From Frigoribacterium sp. PhB24 (lineage in GTDB: Bacteria > Actinomycetota > Actinomycetes > Actinomycetales > Microbacteriaceae), in NCBI RefSeq assembly GCF_003755185.1, contig NZ_RKIC01000012.1:305820-369819 (forward strand): DNA of 64,000 nt, written 5' to 3'. Position 1 is the first letter of the stretch; each line of letters opens with the position of its first letter. The notes under the pieces are model-generated. The model ran no database searches. It was given only the letters and a program-made list of their open reading frames with translations, and was not told where the DNA came from. A program made the translations under genes and the position numbers. Below are positions 42,957 through 52,178 of this stretch, piece after piece.

Positions 42957-43625
42957 ATGCTCAGCCCCGCCCGTGTCCTCGTGATCGACGACGACGAGAC
43001 CATCCGCACCGCCGTCGTCGCCGCGCTCGGAGCCGAGGGCTTCGCGGTGCACGGCCTGGCCGACGGCTCCGACCTGCCGGATCAGCTCAAGGCCTTCGTG
43101 CCCGACCTGGTCGTGCTCGACTGGATGCTGCCCGGGGCCAGCGGCATCCGCCTGGCGGCCACCATCCGCACCTCGTCCGACGCGGCGGTCGTCATGCTGA
43201 CCGCCCGCGACGAGGTCGACGACCGGCTGCGCGGCTTCTCGGAGGGCGTCGACGACTACGTGGTCAAGCCCTTCGCCGTCGCCGAGCTGATCGCCCGTGT
43301 CACGGCCGTCTTGCGCCGCCGCGGTCGCATCCCCGCGGTGATCGAGATCGGCGACCTCGTGGTCGACCCCGACGCGGCCCGCATCACCCGCGGCGGCGAA
43401 CCGCTCGACCTCACCGCCACCGAGTTCCGCCTGCTCGGGTTCCTCGCCGAGAGCCGGGGGCGCACCGTCTCGAAGACGCAGATCCTCACCCAGGTCTGGG
43501 GTTACGACGACTACGACCCCAACCTCGTCGAGGTGCACCTCAGCGCCCTGCGCCGCAAGATCGAGACCCGCGGCCCCCGCCTGATCCACACCGTCCGCGG
43601 TCTCGGCTACCGGATGAGCGCGTGA
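42957..43625 (+). CDS. OmpR-family response regulator
   Basis: 222 residues. The receiver domain has the acidic pocket DDD near residue 11, phospho-acceptor Asp55 in VVLDWMLPG, and the conserved Lys in VVKPF. The C-terminal winged helix is DLTATEFRLLGFLAESRGRTVSKTQIL...VHLSALRRKIE. TACCGT (42944-42949) ends seven bases before the ATG, so translation is probably leaderless. The stop overlaps the histidine-kinase GTG (GTGA). Regulon unknown. Confidence 0.95.
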   Translation: MLSPARVLVIDDDETIRTAVVAALGAEGFAVHGLADGSDLPDQLKAFVPDLVVLDWMLPGASGIRLAATIRTSSDAAVVMLTARDEVDDRLRGFSEGVDDYVVKPFAVAELIARVTAVLRRRGRIPAVIEIGDLVVDPDAARITRGGEPLDLTATEFRLLGFLAESRGRTVSKTQILTQVWGYDDYDPNLVEVHLSALRRKIETRGPRLIHTVRGLGYRMSA

Positions 43626-45343
43626 TCCGCCCGCGCCGCGCCTCCCTGACGACCGGCGACCCGACCCGGCCCCACGACGACCCGATCCGGCCCCGAGGAG
43701 GCGCGGTGCCGGCTCCCGGCGCCGCCGCCCCCGGGCTGCGCACCGGCTCGTTGCGCGTCCGCACGGTCGTCGCCGTGCTGCTGCTGCTGGCCGTCCTGCT
43801 GGCGGCGCTCGCCGTGACGGTCGAGCTCACCCTCGGCCAGCGCCTCCGCGCCCAGGTCGTCGACCGGCTGTCCGACCGCGCCGCGGCCGCCGCCGCCCTG
43901 GTCGGCACGGTCGACGGCGACGAGCTCGCCGACCGGCTCTCGGCCCAGGGGCTCTCGGTCGTCATCCGCGACGCGGACGGCGACGCCATCGTCGCCGGCC
44001 CGAGCCCCGACGAGCTGCGCGACGGTCCGCCCTCGCTCGGCGACGGCCCTGGGCGCGGCGGCCCGGCCTCGGGCCCCGACGGCGGACGAGGAGGCGCGGG
44101 CACCGACACCCGGGACGGTACCGGCTCCGGCGCGACCGGCTCCGACTCCTCGACCGGCACCGACTCCGGGGAGGCGGGCGGCGCCTCCTCGTCCGACGCG
44201 GTCACGGTCAGCTCGTCCGAGGTGCGGAGCGACGACGAGGTGACCACGCTCGTGTCGCAGCTCAGCGACGGGTCGACCATCACCCTGACGACGGACTCGC
44301 GCTCGGTCGGCGAGACCCTGACGCAGCTGCGCTGGGTGATGACCGGCGCCTCCGCGGCGTTCCTGCTGATCGCGGCCGTCGGCCTCGCCCTCGTGGTGCG
44401 GGCGACCCTGCGGCCGCTCGACCGGATGACGAGCGTCGCCCGGTCGATCGCGCACGGCGACCGCGGCCGCCGCCTGCGACCGGCCCGACGAGACACCGAG
44501 ATCGGTCGGGTCGCCGTCGCCTTCGACGAGATGCTCGACGGCGTCGAGGGCGCCGAGCGGACGGCCCTCGACGCCGAGACGCGCGTGCGGGCGTTCGTGT
44601 CGGACGCCGCCCACGAACTGCGCACCCCCGTGGCCGGCATGCGCGCCGCGGCCGACACCCTCGTGCGGTCGCCCGGCACGGCCGACGAACGCGAGCGGCT
44701 GGCGACGCACGTGGTGCGCGAGGCCGAGCGCGCCTACCGGTTGATCGACGACATGTTGCTGATGGCCCGGGTCGACCAGGGGCTCTCGCTCGACGTCGCG
44801 CGCGTCGATCTCGGGGCGTCGCTGCTCGCCGACGTCGAGCGCCAGCGGCTGCGGCGGCCGTCGCTCGACCTGCGCGTCGTGCTGCCCGACGGACCGGTCG
44901 TGGTCGCCGCCGACGCGGGCCGGGTCTCGCAGATCGTCGGCAACCTGGTCGACAACGCGGCCCGGGCGACGGGTGGCACGGGGCAGGTGACGCTGTGGCT
45001 CGACGCGTCCCGGGCCGACGAGGTCGCGGTGCTGGTCTCGGACGACGGCCCGGGAGTGCCCGCCGCCGACCGGGAGCGCGTCTTCGACCGGCTGGTGCGA
45101 CTCGACGGGGCCCGCCGGTCCGGGGACGGAGGCGCGGGCCTCGGACTGCCCATCGCCCGCGGTCTCGCCCGCGCCCACGGCGGCGACCTGGTCTGCGAGG
45201 CGCCCGGGGTGGCGCGGCCCGGCGCGGTGTTCCGGCTGACGCTGCCCGTCGCGGTGCGGGCCGGGTCGGAGGCGGCTGTCGTCGTGAGCGCCCCGTCGCC
45301 CGTCGCCGCGCAGACGTCCGCGCTGCGTCGCACCACCGCCTGA
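43622..45343 (+). CDS. Two-component sensor histidine kinase
   Basis: 573 residues. Helix 1 lies at about 50-70, helix 2 at about 238-260, followed by a HAMP linker and kinase core: FVSDAAHELRTPVAGM with His331, QIVGNLVDNAARAT (N box), DDGPGVP (G1) and GAGLGLPIARGLARAHGG (G2). The extracellular sensor region between the helices contains ~75 residues of Gly/Ser/Thr/Asp filler (DGGRGGAGTDTRDGTGSGAT and on), again carrying the recurring 10-mer. Partner of the preceding regulator. Signal unknown. Confidence 0.95.
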   Translation: MIRPRRASLTTGDPTRPHDDPIRPRGGAVPAPGAAAPGLRTGSLRVRTVVAVLLLLAVLLAALAVTVELTLGQRLRAQVVDRLSDRAAAAAALVGTVDGDELADRLSAQGLSVVIRDADGDAIVAGPSPDELRDGPPSLGDGPGRGGPASGPDGGRGGAGTDTRDGTGSGATGSDSSTGTDSGEAGGASSSDAVTVSSSEVRSDDEVTTLVSQLSDGSTITLTTDSRSVGETLTQLRWVMTGASAAFLLIAAVGLALVVRATLRPLDRMTSVARSIAHGDRGRRLRPARRDTEIGRVAVAFDEMLDGVEGAERTALDAETRVRAFVSDAAHELRTPVAGMRAAADTLVRSPGTADERERLATHVVREAERAYRLIDDMLLMARVDQGLSLDVARVDLGASLLADVERQRLRRPSLDLRVVLPDGPVVVAADAGRVSQIVGNLVDNAARATGGTGQVTLWLDASRADEVAVLVSDDGPGVPAADRERVFDRLVRLDGARRSGDGGAGLGLPIARGLARAHGGDLVCEAPGVARPGAVFRLTLPVAVRAGSEAAVVVSAPSPVAAQTSALRRTTA

Positions 45344-45345
45344 AC

Positions 45346-45411
45346 GTCGCACCACCGTCGCGTCGTGGAACCACGCTCGTGGGCGGTTCGACGACGCGAC
45401 GGTGGTGCGAC
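45346..45411. repeat. Large imperfect palindrome, repeat family member 1
   Basis: Arms 45346-45372 and 45385-45411 are 27 bases long with one mismatch around a 12-base loop; the arm begins GTCGCACCACCGTCG. Related palindromes lie at 55042-55103 and, as a fragment, at 63838-63872. It follows the kinase stop, whose last codons (CGTCGCACCACCGCC) resemble the arm. It may act as a terminator between convergent genes as well as a dispersed repeat. Confidence 0.85.
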
Positions 45412-45428
45412 CTCGCCCCGCTGCGGCG

Positions 45429-46409
45429 CTACAGGGCGACGAGCCGGTCGTACGCGTCGTCGACCCAGGGGTCGACCGTGCGGCGTGAGGCGTCGGCGTC
45501 GTGCCAGGCGACGATCTGGCGGGCTCCCTCGGCGAAGGGGGTCCGCGCCTCCCAGCCGGGCACCAACGCCCGGATCTTCGAGGTGTCGAACACGGCCGGG
45601 TGGCTGCGGTCGCCGCAGAGGTCGGCCGTCCACTCGGGGACGGCGTCGGTGAGGACCTGCGTCGTGCGGTGGACGACGTGCAGCGACGCCCCCGCGGCGT
45701 CGGCGAGGTCCCGCGCGATCATGTTCCAGGTGAGCAGCTCGGGCGACATGATGTGGAACGCCTCGCCGAGGGCGCCGGGGTGCCCCAGCAGGCCCACGAA
45801 GGCCCGCGCGAAGTCGGCCGAGTGGGTCAGCGCCCAGAGCGAGGTGCCGTCACCGTGCAGCACGACCGGGTCGCCGCGTCGCATGCGCTCGATCGTGGTC
45901 CAGCCGCCGAGCAGCGGCACGTGGGTCTCGTCGTACGTGTGCGAGGGCCGCACGACCGTCGCCTGCACCCGCCCCGCGAGGTGCTCGTCGCGCAGCAGGC
46001 GCTCACAGGCGATCTTGTCGCGCGAGTACGACCACCACGGGTTGAACAGCGGTGTCGCCTCGGTGATCGGCAACGACACCGGAGGCTTCTGGTACGCCGA
46101 GGCCGAGCCGATGAACACGTACTGATCGGTCAGCGGCGCCACGACCCGCAGCATCGACGCGAGCTGGTCGGGCGTGAAGGTCAGGAAGTCCGCGACCGAG
46201 TCGAAGCGGCGTCCGTCGAGGACGGTGACCAGCGCCTCCTCGTCCCGGACGTCGGCCACGAGGTGCTCGACGCCCGCGGGCACGGGACGGATCGTGGTGC
46301 TGCCGCGGTTCAGCACGGTCACGGCCAGGCCGTCGCGCAGGGCCTGCCGCACGACCGAGGCGCTGATCTGCCCGGTGCCGCCGATCACGAGGAGGGACGT
46401 CGATGTCAT
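45429..46409 (-). CDS. NAD-dependent epimerase/dehydratase family protein (326 aa)
   Basis: An extended SDR: SLLVIGGTGQISASVVRQAL holds the GxxGxxS loop, FDSVADFLTFTPDQL follows, QYVFIGSASAYQKP includes the catalytic Ser, and WWSYSRDKIACERLL holds the YxxxK pair. C-terminal GEAFHIMSPELLTWNMI resembles proteins next to plant/cyanobacterial chloroplast-stem-loop-binding homologues. Start taken at 46409 (MTSTSLLV) because the upstream codons are Arg/Pro filler. Sugar-nucleotide substrate unknown. Confidence 0.85.
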   Translation of the reverse strand: MTSTSLLVIGGTGQISASVVRQALRDGLAVTVLNRGSTTIRPVPAGVEHLVADVRDEEALVTVLDGRRFDSVADFLTFTPDQLASMLRVVAPLTDQYVFIGSASAYQKPPVSLPITEATPLFNPWWSYSRDKIACERLLRDEHLAGRVQATVVRPSHTYDETHVPLLGGWTTIERMRRGDPVVLHGDGTSLWALTHSADFARAFVGLLGHPGALGEAFHIMSPELLTWNMIARDLADAAGASLHVVHRTTQVLTDAVPEWTADLCGDRSHPAVFDTSKIRALVPGWEARTPFAEGARQIVAWHDADASRRTVDPWVDDAYDRLVAL

Positions 46410-46525
46410 CGCTCCACTGTGCACCCCCGCGACCGGGCACGGTCGTCGAGGTGGGCCGGAGCCGGGCAGGAGGCGCGGGTCGGGACACCGGGCCGGGTCG
46501 CGGCGCTTTCGTTGTCGACCGCGGC

Positions 46526-47407
46526 TCAGAGCCCGTCGAGGGCGCGTCGGGCCGCCCGGACCAGCTCGGGGTCGGTCACGAACCACGAGTCGGTCGACGC
46601 CTCGGTGCCGAGCGACACGGTCGACCCGGGACGCGACGAGGAGGCGCGCACGGCCTGCGCCCGCTTCGCAGACAGGTGCACGGCGTCGACCCGAGCGGCC
46701 ACGAGTGCCGGCACGTCACCCAGCTGCACCCCGCCCCCGGCCATCACCTCGACGTCACCGGCGACCTCGACCAGGCGCGGCAGCACCCCCGACGCCAGGC
46801 CCGCCCCGACCGTGGACGCTCCGCCCGAGGTCAGCACCCGCGTGACGCCCAGCCCCGCGAGAGCCGCCACGGCCGCCACCGGGTCGGCCGCGCGATCGAC
46901 GGCCCGGTGCACGGTGATCTCGAGCGTCGCGCCCGGCTGTGCCGCGGCGGCGTCGAGCGCGGCCTCGACGAACCAGCGGAGGGCGTCGACGTCGAGCGAA
47001 CCGTCCTCGCGCAGCGCTCCCACGACGACGCCGGCCACGCCCGACCGCACCAGTGCCCGGATCTCGCGCACCATCACGTCGAGCTCGTCCGTGTCGTAGA
47101 CGAAGCCGCCGGGCCGGCTCCGCACCAGCGCGTGCACGGGCACCCCGGTCGCGACCACCGCCTCGACCAGCCCCTGCGACGAGGTGACCCCGCCGAGCTC
47201 GAGGGCGCTGCAGAGTTCGACTCGGTCGGCTCCGCCGTCGCGGGCCGTGACGGCCCCGGCGGCACTCGTCACCGCGATCTCGAGGGCGGGCCGGTCGAGG
47301 GCGGGCCGCTCGAGGTCGGGCCGCTCGAGGTCGGGCCGGTCGACGTCGAGCCCCGCCGGGGCGGACTCGGCTGCGGATGAGGAGGCGCGGGTCGCGTCGT
47401 TCGTCAT
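46526..47407 (-). CDS. cutC: CutC-family protein
   Basis: 293 residues. The TIM barrel includes LEIAVTSAAGAVTARDGGADRVELCSALELGGVTSS, VHALVRSRPGGFVYDTDELDVM and VTVHRAVDRAADP-type strands, all diagnostic of CutC. The old copper-homeostasis label is weakly supported across the family. The first ~42 residues are unusual: DATRASSS from the recurring 10-mer, then five-residue repeats (DRPDLERPDLERPALDRPAL). TAGGGT (47414-47419 complement) ends six bases before the ATG, so the mRNA is leaderless. A shorter start inside the repeats cannot be excluded. Confidence 0.85.
   Translation of the reverse strand: MTNDATRASSSAAESAPAGLDVDRPDLERPDLERPALDRPALEIAVTSAAGAVTARDGGADRVELCSALELGGVTSSQGLVEAVVATGVPVHALVRSRPGGFVYDTDELDVMVREIRALVRSGVAGVVVGALREDGSLDVDALRWFVEAALDAAAAQPGATLEITVHRAVDRAADPVAAVAALAGLGVTRVLTSGGASTVGAGLASGVLPRLVEVAGDVEVMAGGGVQLGDVPALVAARVDAVHLSAKRAQAVRASSSRPGSTVSLGTEASTDSWFVTDPELVRAARRALDGL
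47278..47352. repeat. Five tandem 15-bp units inside the cutC 5' end
   Basis: Units such as GCTCGAGGTCGGGCC repeat five times in frame and encode RPDLE/RPALE pentads on the minus strand, upstream of the conserved CutC barrel. Recent expansion in a non-conserved N-terminus. Confidence 0.85.
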
Positions 47408-47476
47408 GTCACGACCCTAGGCGAGCGGCTCGCCCGCATGCCGGGCCCGGCATGGGGCGGGGTGCATGATGGCGGG

Positions 47477-49237
47477 ATGTCCGACGCACCCGCACCCGCC
47501 GACACGCCCGACGCACCCGCCGAGTCACCGGCCACCCTCGCCTACCGGGCGGCTCGCGACCACCTGCTGGGGCTCGGCCACGATCTCGACCGGGCGAGCG
47601 ACGAGTTCCGCTGGCCGGACGTCGGCGACGCCTTCAACTGGGCGACCGACTGGTTCGACGTGATCGCCCGTGGCAACGACCGCACGGCGCTGTGGATCGT
47701 CGAGGAGGACGGCTCCGAGCAGAAGGTGTCGTTCGACGCCATGCGCCGCCGCAGCGACCAGGTCGCGGCGTGGTTGCACGACCTGGGTGTGGCGAAAGGC
47801 GACCACGTCATGCTCATGCTCGGCAACCAAGTCGAGCTGTGGGAGGCCATGCTCGCCGTGATGAAGGTGGGCGCGGTCATCCTGCCGACGTCGACCGTGC
47901 TCGGCAGCGCCGACCTCGCCGACCGCATCGAGCGCGGGCTCGTGCGCCACGTGATCGCCAACGCGGCCGACGCCGCGGCGTTCGCGGCGGTCGAGGGGGT
48001 CGAGGCCGTCACGCGGATCGCGGTCGTCCCCGGGGGCGAGGCGACCCCAGCGGGCTGGACGTCGTTCGGGGACTCGCACCGCGCCTCCTGGGCTCGCCCC
48101 GAGGTCGCGACCGCGACCGAGGACGCCTGCCTCGTCTACTTCACCTCGGGCACGACGAGCAAGCCGAAGATGGTCGTGCACTCCCACGCCTCGTACCCGG
48201 TCGGGCACCTGACGACGACGTACTGGCTGGGCGTGCGGCCGGGCGACGTGCACATGACGATCTCGTCACCGGGGTGGGGCAAGCACGCGTGGAGCTGCTT
48301 CTTCGCGCCGTGGACCGCCGAGGCCACCGTCTTCGTCTACAACTACGGGCGCTTCCGCCCGGCCGAGCTCCGGGACCAGCTGGAACGGGCCGAGGTCACC
48401 TCGTTCTGCGCGCCGCCGACCGTCTGGCGCATGCTGATCCAGTCGTCGCTGGGCTCACGGCCGAGCGCCCTCCGCGAGGCCCTCTCGGCCGGCGAACCGC
48501 TCAACCCCGAGGTGATCGGGCGGGTGCAGCAGGGCTGGGGTCTCGACATCCGCGACGGCTACGGCCAGACCGAGACGACGGCCATCGTCGCGAACGCTCC
48601 CGGCGGCACGATGAAGGCCGGGTCGATGGGGCGTGCCCTGCCCGGCGTCGAAGTCGTGCTGGTCGACCCCGTGACCGGTGCCGTCGGCGACGAGGGCGAG
48701 GTCTGCCTCGACCTGACGACGCGGCCCGTCAACCTGATGAGCGGCTACCTCGGCGACGCCGCCCGCACCGAGTCGTCGATGCGCGACGGGTTGTTCCACA
48801 CCGGTGACGTGGCGGTGCGTGACGCCGAGGGCATGATCACCTTCGTCGGCCGCACCGACGACGTCTTCAAGTCGTCGGACTACAAGATCTCGCCGTTCGA
48901 GGTCGAGAGCATGTTGATCGAGCACCCGGCCGTCGCCGAGTCCGCGGTCGTGCCGGCTCCCGACGACACCCGGCTGAACGTCGTCAAGGCGTACGTGACA
49001 CTGGCCGAGGGGTGGGCGCCCGACGCCGAGACCGCGCGGGCCGTGCTGGCGCACGCCCGCGTGTCGCTGCCCGCCTACGAGCGGGTGCGGCGCGTCGAGT
49101 TCGCCGAGCTGCCGAAGACGATCTCGGGCAAGATCCGACGCGTCGAGCTGCGCGACCGCGAGGAGGCGCTGGCCCGGTCGGGCGAGCGGGCCGCGGCCGA
49201 GTGGCGCGACGCGGACTTCCCCGACCTGAAGGGGTAG
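47477..49237 (+). CDS. AMP-forming acyl-CoA synthetase (acetyl-/medium-chain type, 586 aa)
   Basis: ANL superfamily enzyme: DACLVYFTSGTTSKPKMVVHSHAS is the AMP-binding P-loop, GYGQTETTAIVAN is motif A5, FHTGDVAVRDAEGMITFVGRTDDVFKSSDYKISPFEVES is the hinge region, and PKTISGKIRR holds the catalytic Lys. The N-terminal FNWATDWFDVIARGNDRTALW is typical of the acetoacetyl/medium-chain AcsM-like branch. ATG chosen at 47477, with a CATGAT box six bases upstream. The chain length of the substrate is not decided by sequence. Confidence 0.88.
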   Translation: MSDAPAPADTPDAPAESPATLAYRAARDHLLGLGHDLDRASDEFRWPDVGDAFNWATDWFDVIARGNDRTALWIVEEDGSEQKVSFDAMRRRSDQVAAWLHDLGVAKGDHVMLMLGNQVELWEAMLAVMKVGAVILPTSTVLGSADLADRIERGLVRHVIANAADAAAFAAVEGVEAVTRIAVVPGGEATPAGWTSFGDSHRASWARPEVATATEDACLVYFTSGTTSKPKMVVHSHASYPVGHLTTTYWLGVRPGDVHMTISSPGWGKHAWSCFFAPWTAEATVFVYNYGRFRPAELRDQLERAEVTSFCAPPTVWRMLIQSSLGSRPSALREALSAGEPLNPEVIGRVQQGWGLDIRDGYGQTETTAIVANAPGGTMKAGSMGRALPGVEVVLVDPVTGAVGDEGEVCLDLTTRPVNLMSGYLGDAARTESSMRDGLFHTGDVAVRDAEGMITFVGRTDDVFKSSDYKISPFEVESMLIEHPAVAESAVVPAPDDTRLNVVKAYVTLAEGWAPDAETARAVLAHARVSLPAYERVRRVEFAELPKTISGKIRRVELRDREEALARSGERAAAEWRDADFPDLKG

Positions 49238-49336
49238 CCGCCGCGACAGCGTGCGGGGTTCCCGCACCGCACCGTGTTCCGTGCACCGCACCGTGTCGAG
49301 AACGGGTGCGGTGCACGAGACGCGGTGCCGCGGCGG
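49238..49336. terminator. Nested hairpins between convergent genes
   Basis: An inner perfect stem CGTGCACCGCACC (49280-49292) with GGTGCGGTGCACG (49305-49317), inside an outer CCGCCGCG (49238-49245) with CGCGGCGG (49329-49336). Probably terminates both the acyl-CoA synthetase and nagA transcripts. Confidence 0.7.
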
Positions 49337-49351
49337 AAGGCCGGCCCGTGC

Positions 49352-50692
49352 TCAGCCGGTGGGCAGCTCGCGGCCGGCCGCCCAGACCCGGGCGACCGTC
49401 CAGTCGTCGTGCCACGCCACGGCGTCGGCCGCGTGGCCCGGGGCCAACCGCCCGAGCGGAGGGCGCGCGACGGCGGCCCGTCCCGTGCTCGCGACGGCGG
49501 CCGGCTCCCCTCCCGTGCTCGCGGGCCCGTCGGCGCGCAGGCCCCCGGCGTCGAGGCCGAGCACCCGGGCCGGCACGAGCGTCAGCGCTGCGACGGCGTC
49601 GACGGCCGAGAGACCGGTCCGCAGGACCGCGATGCGCAGGGCGGCGTCCTGCGTCAGGGTCGACCCTGCGATCGTCGACGTGCCCGTGAGCGTGGCCACG
49701 CCGTGCTCGACCGTGACCGCGAGTTCGCCGATGCGGTAGTCGCCGTCGGCGGCTCCGGCCGCGGCCATCGCGTCGGTGATCAGGGCGACCCGCCGCGGTG
49801 CCGAACGGAGCACGAGGTCGGCCACGGCCGGGTGGACGTGCACCCCGTCGAGGATCAGCTCGATCGTCACGCGTTCGTCGCCGACCGCCGCGACGAGCGG
49901 CCCGGGGTCGCGGTGGTGGATGCCGTTCATCGCGTTGAACGCGTGCGTCACGAGTGAGGCGCCCCGGTCGAAGGCCGCGCGGGCCAGGTCGAAGTCGGCC
50001 TCGGTGTGCCCGACGGCGGCGACCACGCCCGAGCTGACGAGCCGATCGATCGCGTCGAGCCCGCCGGGCAGCTCGGGGGCGAGGGTGACCTGCCGCACGA
50101 CGCCGTCGCCGGCTTCGAGCAGGCTCTCGACCGTGGCCGCGTCGGGTTCGAGCAGGAAGTGCGGGGCGTGGGCTCCCCGCCGGTCGGGAGCCAGGAACGG
50201 CCCCTCGAGGTGCGCTCCGAGAACGAGCTCGTCGCGCCGCATCAGGTCGCCGACCAGCCCGAGCGAGCGCGACAGCACCGGCACCGGGTTCGCGACCAGG
50301 CTGATCAGCGAGCGCGTCGTGCCGTGCCGCCGGTGCAGGGCGAGGCCGGCGTCGAGGTCGTCCGGCCCGCCGTCGAAGGCGTACCCGCCGCCGCCGTGCG
50401 TGTGCAGGTCGATCAGCCCCGGGGTGAGCGTCGCGCCCGCGAGGTCGACCGTGACGTCCGCCGGGGGCGGCACCGCGCCTCCTGCGGTCGGGTCGTCGGT
50501 CGCGCCCCGCGTCGACGTCGACGAGGAGGCGCGGGTCGCGTCGACCCCGCCGCTCGCCCCGCCCGCCGCGCGCGACCCCGGCACCGTGGCACCGGTGGCG
50601 ACGATGACGTCGCCGTCGACGAGCATCCAGAAGCCGTCGACCTCGCCGTCGGCGTCGACCTTGCGGGCGTCCGTGAAGAGGATGGTGGTCAT
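49352..50692 (-). CDS. nagA: N-acetylglucosamine-6-phosphate deacetylase
   Basis: 446 residues. PGLIDLHTHGGGGYAFD is the metal-binding HxH, LGAHLEGPFLAPDRRGAH holds the conserved Glu, VAAVGHTEADFD and LVTHAFNAMNGIHHRDPG add metal/substrate His residues, and LITDAMAAAGAADG carries the catalytic Asp. It removes acetate from GlcNAc-6-P to feed NagB. Two low-complexity inserts are present: residues ~40-78 (SRAAGGASGGVDATRASSST, with two copies of the recurring 10-mer within 60 bases) and a shorter one near the C-terminus. The ATG overlaps the stop of the upstream membrane protein gene. Confidence 0.95.
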   Translation of the reverse strand: MTTILFTDARKVDADGEVDGFWMLVDGDVIVATGATVPGSRAAGGASGGVDATRASSSTSTRGATDDPTAGGAVPPPADVTVDLAGATLTPGLIDLHTHGGGGYAFDGGPDDLDAGLALHRRHGTTRSLISLVANPVPVLSRSLGLVGDLMRRDELVLGAHLEGPFLAPDRRGAHAPHFLLEPDAATVESLLEAGDGVVRQVTLAPELPGGLDAIDRLVSSGVVAAVGHTEADFDLARAAFDRGASLVTHAFNAMNGIHHRDPGPLVAAVGDERVTIELILDGVHVHPAVADLVLRSAPRRVALITDAMAAAGAADGDYRIGELAVTVEHGVATLTGTSTIAGSTLTQDAALRIAVLRTGLSAVDAVAALTLVPARVLGLDAGGLRADGPASTGGEPAAVASTGRAAVARPPLGRLAPGHAADAVAWHDDWTVARVWAAGRELPTG

Positions 50693-51084
50693 CGTCGGGC
50701 CGCCCGGCGGTTCTCGCGACGGAAGGCCAGGACGCCCGTGACGCCGGCCAGGACGGCGAACGCCGCGGCGACGACCGGGTAGCCGAGCATGGCCCAGGCC
50801 GCGACCACGGCCCCCATGATCGCGATCTCGACGAGGGCCTTGCCCACGGCGTCGGTCGGGATCGGCGCGCGCGGTGAGCGGAAGAGCCCCCACACCACGA
50901 TGGCGAACAGCGGGGCCCCGATCATGAACGCCAGGGACGGGAACGGGAACGGCCAGGCGAGGTAGCCCCAGAACCCGAGGCTGAGGAACGCGAGGATCAG
51001 CGTCACGAAGCGGACCACGTCGAGGGCGCCGACCGGGCCGCCGCGGGCCGGGGCGGGAGGGGGCGCGGAGTCGATCGGAGTCAC
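50689..51084 (-). CDS. Small membrane protein, DUF2568/YrdB-like (131 aa)
   Basis: About four hydrophobic helices: VVRFVTLILAFLSLGFWGYLAWPFPFPSLAFMIGAPLFAIVVWGLF (in pieces), then VEIAIMGAVVAAWAMLGYPVVAAAFAVLAGVTGVLAF and a basic tail RRENRRAARR. This matches the YrdB/DUF2568 pattern. The GTG at 51084 follows TACGCT by six bases, a leaderless start. It overlaps nagA by four bases, so both are made from one message. Function unknown. Confidence 0.75.
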   Translation of the reverse strand: MTPIDSAPPPAPARGGPVGALDVVRFVTLILAFLSLGFWGYLAWPFPFPSLAFMIGAPLFAIVVWGLFRSPRAPIPTDAVGKALVEIAIMGAVVAAWAMLGYPVVAAAFAVLAGVTGVLAFRRENRRAARR

Positions 51085-51241
51085 CCGCCCAGCGTACGGC
51101 CACGGCCCGGAACCCAGGGCACGGGGTCGAGTGGCCAGGAAGTGCTCGTCACGGGTCCGGGAGCAGCATCTTCCGCCCACTCGGCACCGAGCACCGGGTG
51201 CCGGGCGCAGGGGAGGGGGCCGGAGCCGACGAGGAGCGGGG

Positions 51242-52138
51242 CTAGCGGAAGACGATGGTTCGGGCGCCGTCGAGCAGCACCCGGTCCTCCGCGAACCAGC
51301 GGACCGCCTGGGTCAGGGTGCGGCTCTCTTCGTCCTGCCCGATGGCCATCAGTTCGGGCGCGCTGCGGGTGTGGTCGACCCGCACCACGTTCTGCTCGAT
51401 GATCGGCCCCTCGTCGAGGTCGCTCGTGACGAAGTGCGCCGTCGCGCCGATCAGCTTCACGCCGCGCGCGTGCGCCTGGCGGTAGGGGTTCGCCCCCTTG
51501 AAGCCGGGCAGGAACGAGTGGTGGATGTTGATCGCCCGCCCCTCGAGCGCCGCGCACAGCTCGGGGCTGAGGATCTGCATGTACCGCGCCAGCACGACGA
51601 GCTCGATGTCGTACCGGTCGACGACCTGCAGCACGCGCGCCTCGAACGCGGCCTTGGACGCCGGGTCGGTGACGGGGTGGTGCTCGAACCGCTTGCCGTA
51701 GAACTCGGCGAGCCCCGACAGGTCGTCGTGGTTGGCCAGGATCAGCGGCACCTCGATCGGCAGTTGCCCCGCCCGCTGGCGGAACAGCAGGTCGTTGACG
51801 CAGTGCGCGGCCTTGCTCGCGAGCACGAGCGTGCGGGTCGGGCGACCGACGACGTCGAGTTTCGCCTGTACGTCGTAGTGCGCGAGCACGGGCGCCAGCG
51901 CCGCCTCGAACGCGTCGCGCTCGCCGGGTGCCTCGACCTGCAGGCGCATGAAGAAGGTGCCGGTGTCGTGGCTCGAGAACTGGGCCGACTCGGTGATGTT
52001 GCCACCGGCCTGCACGACGGCGCCGCTGATCGCGTGGACGATGCCGGGCCGGTCCTGGCAGACGAGCGTCAACGTCCAGTGCGTCGTCGAGGAGGCGGGA
52101 GCGGAGGAGGCGCGGGTGGCGTCGGTCACGTCGGTCAC
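51242..52138 (-). CDS. purU: Formyltetrahydrofolate deformylase
   Basis: 298 residues. The N-terminal ACT domain is TLTLVCQDRPGIVHAISGAVVQAGGNI. The formyltransferase fold ends in INIHHSFLPGFKGANPYRQAHARGVKLIGATAHFVTSDLDEGPII (in pieces), with catalytic Asn, His and Asp. It releases formate from 10-formyl-THF to balance one-carbon pools. The first ~18 residues (TDVTDATRASSAPASST) are filler around the recurring 10-mer. TACCCT on the minus strand (52150-52145) ends six bases before the GTG, so it is leaderless. Confidence 0.95.
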   Translation of the reverse strand: MTDVTDATRASSAPASSTTHWTLTLVCQDRPGIVHAISGAVVQAGGNITESAQFSSHDTGTFFMRLQVEAPGERDAFEAALAPVLAHYDVQAKLDVVGRPTRTLVLASKAAHCVNDLLFRQRAGQLPIEVPLILANHDDLSGLAEFYGKRFEHHPVTDPASKAAFEARVLQVVDRYDIELVVLARYMQILSPELCAALEGRAINIHHSFLPGFKGANPYRQAHARGVKLIGATAHFVTSDLDEGPIIEQNVVRVDHTRSAPELMAIGQDEESRTLTQAVRWFAEDRVLLDGARTIVFR

Positions 52139-52178
52139 CCGCCCAGGGTAGTGCGGTCGACGAGGCCGGACGGGCAGG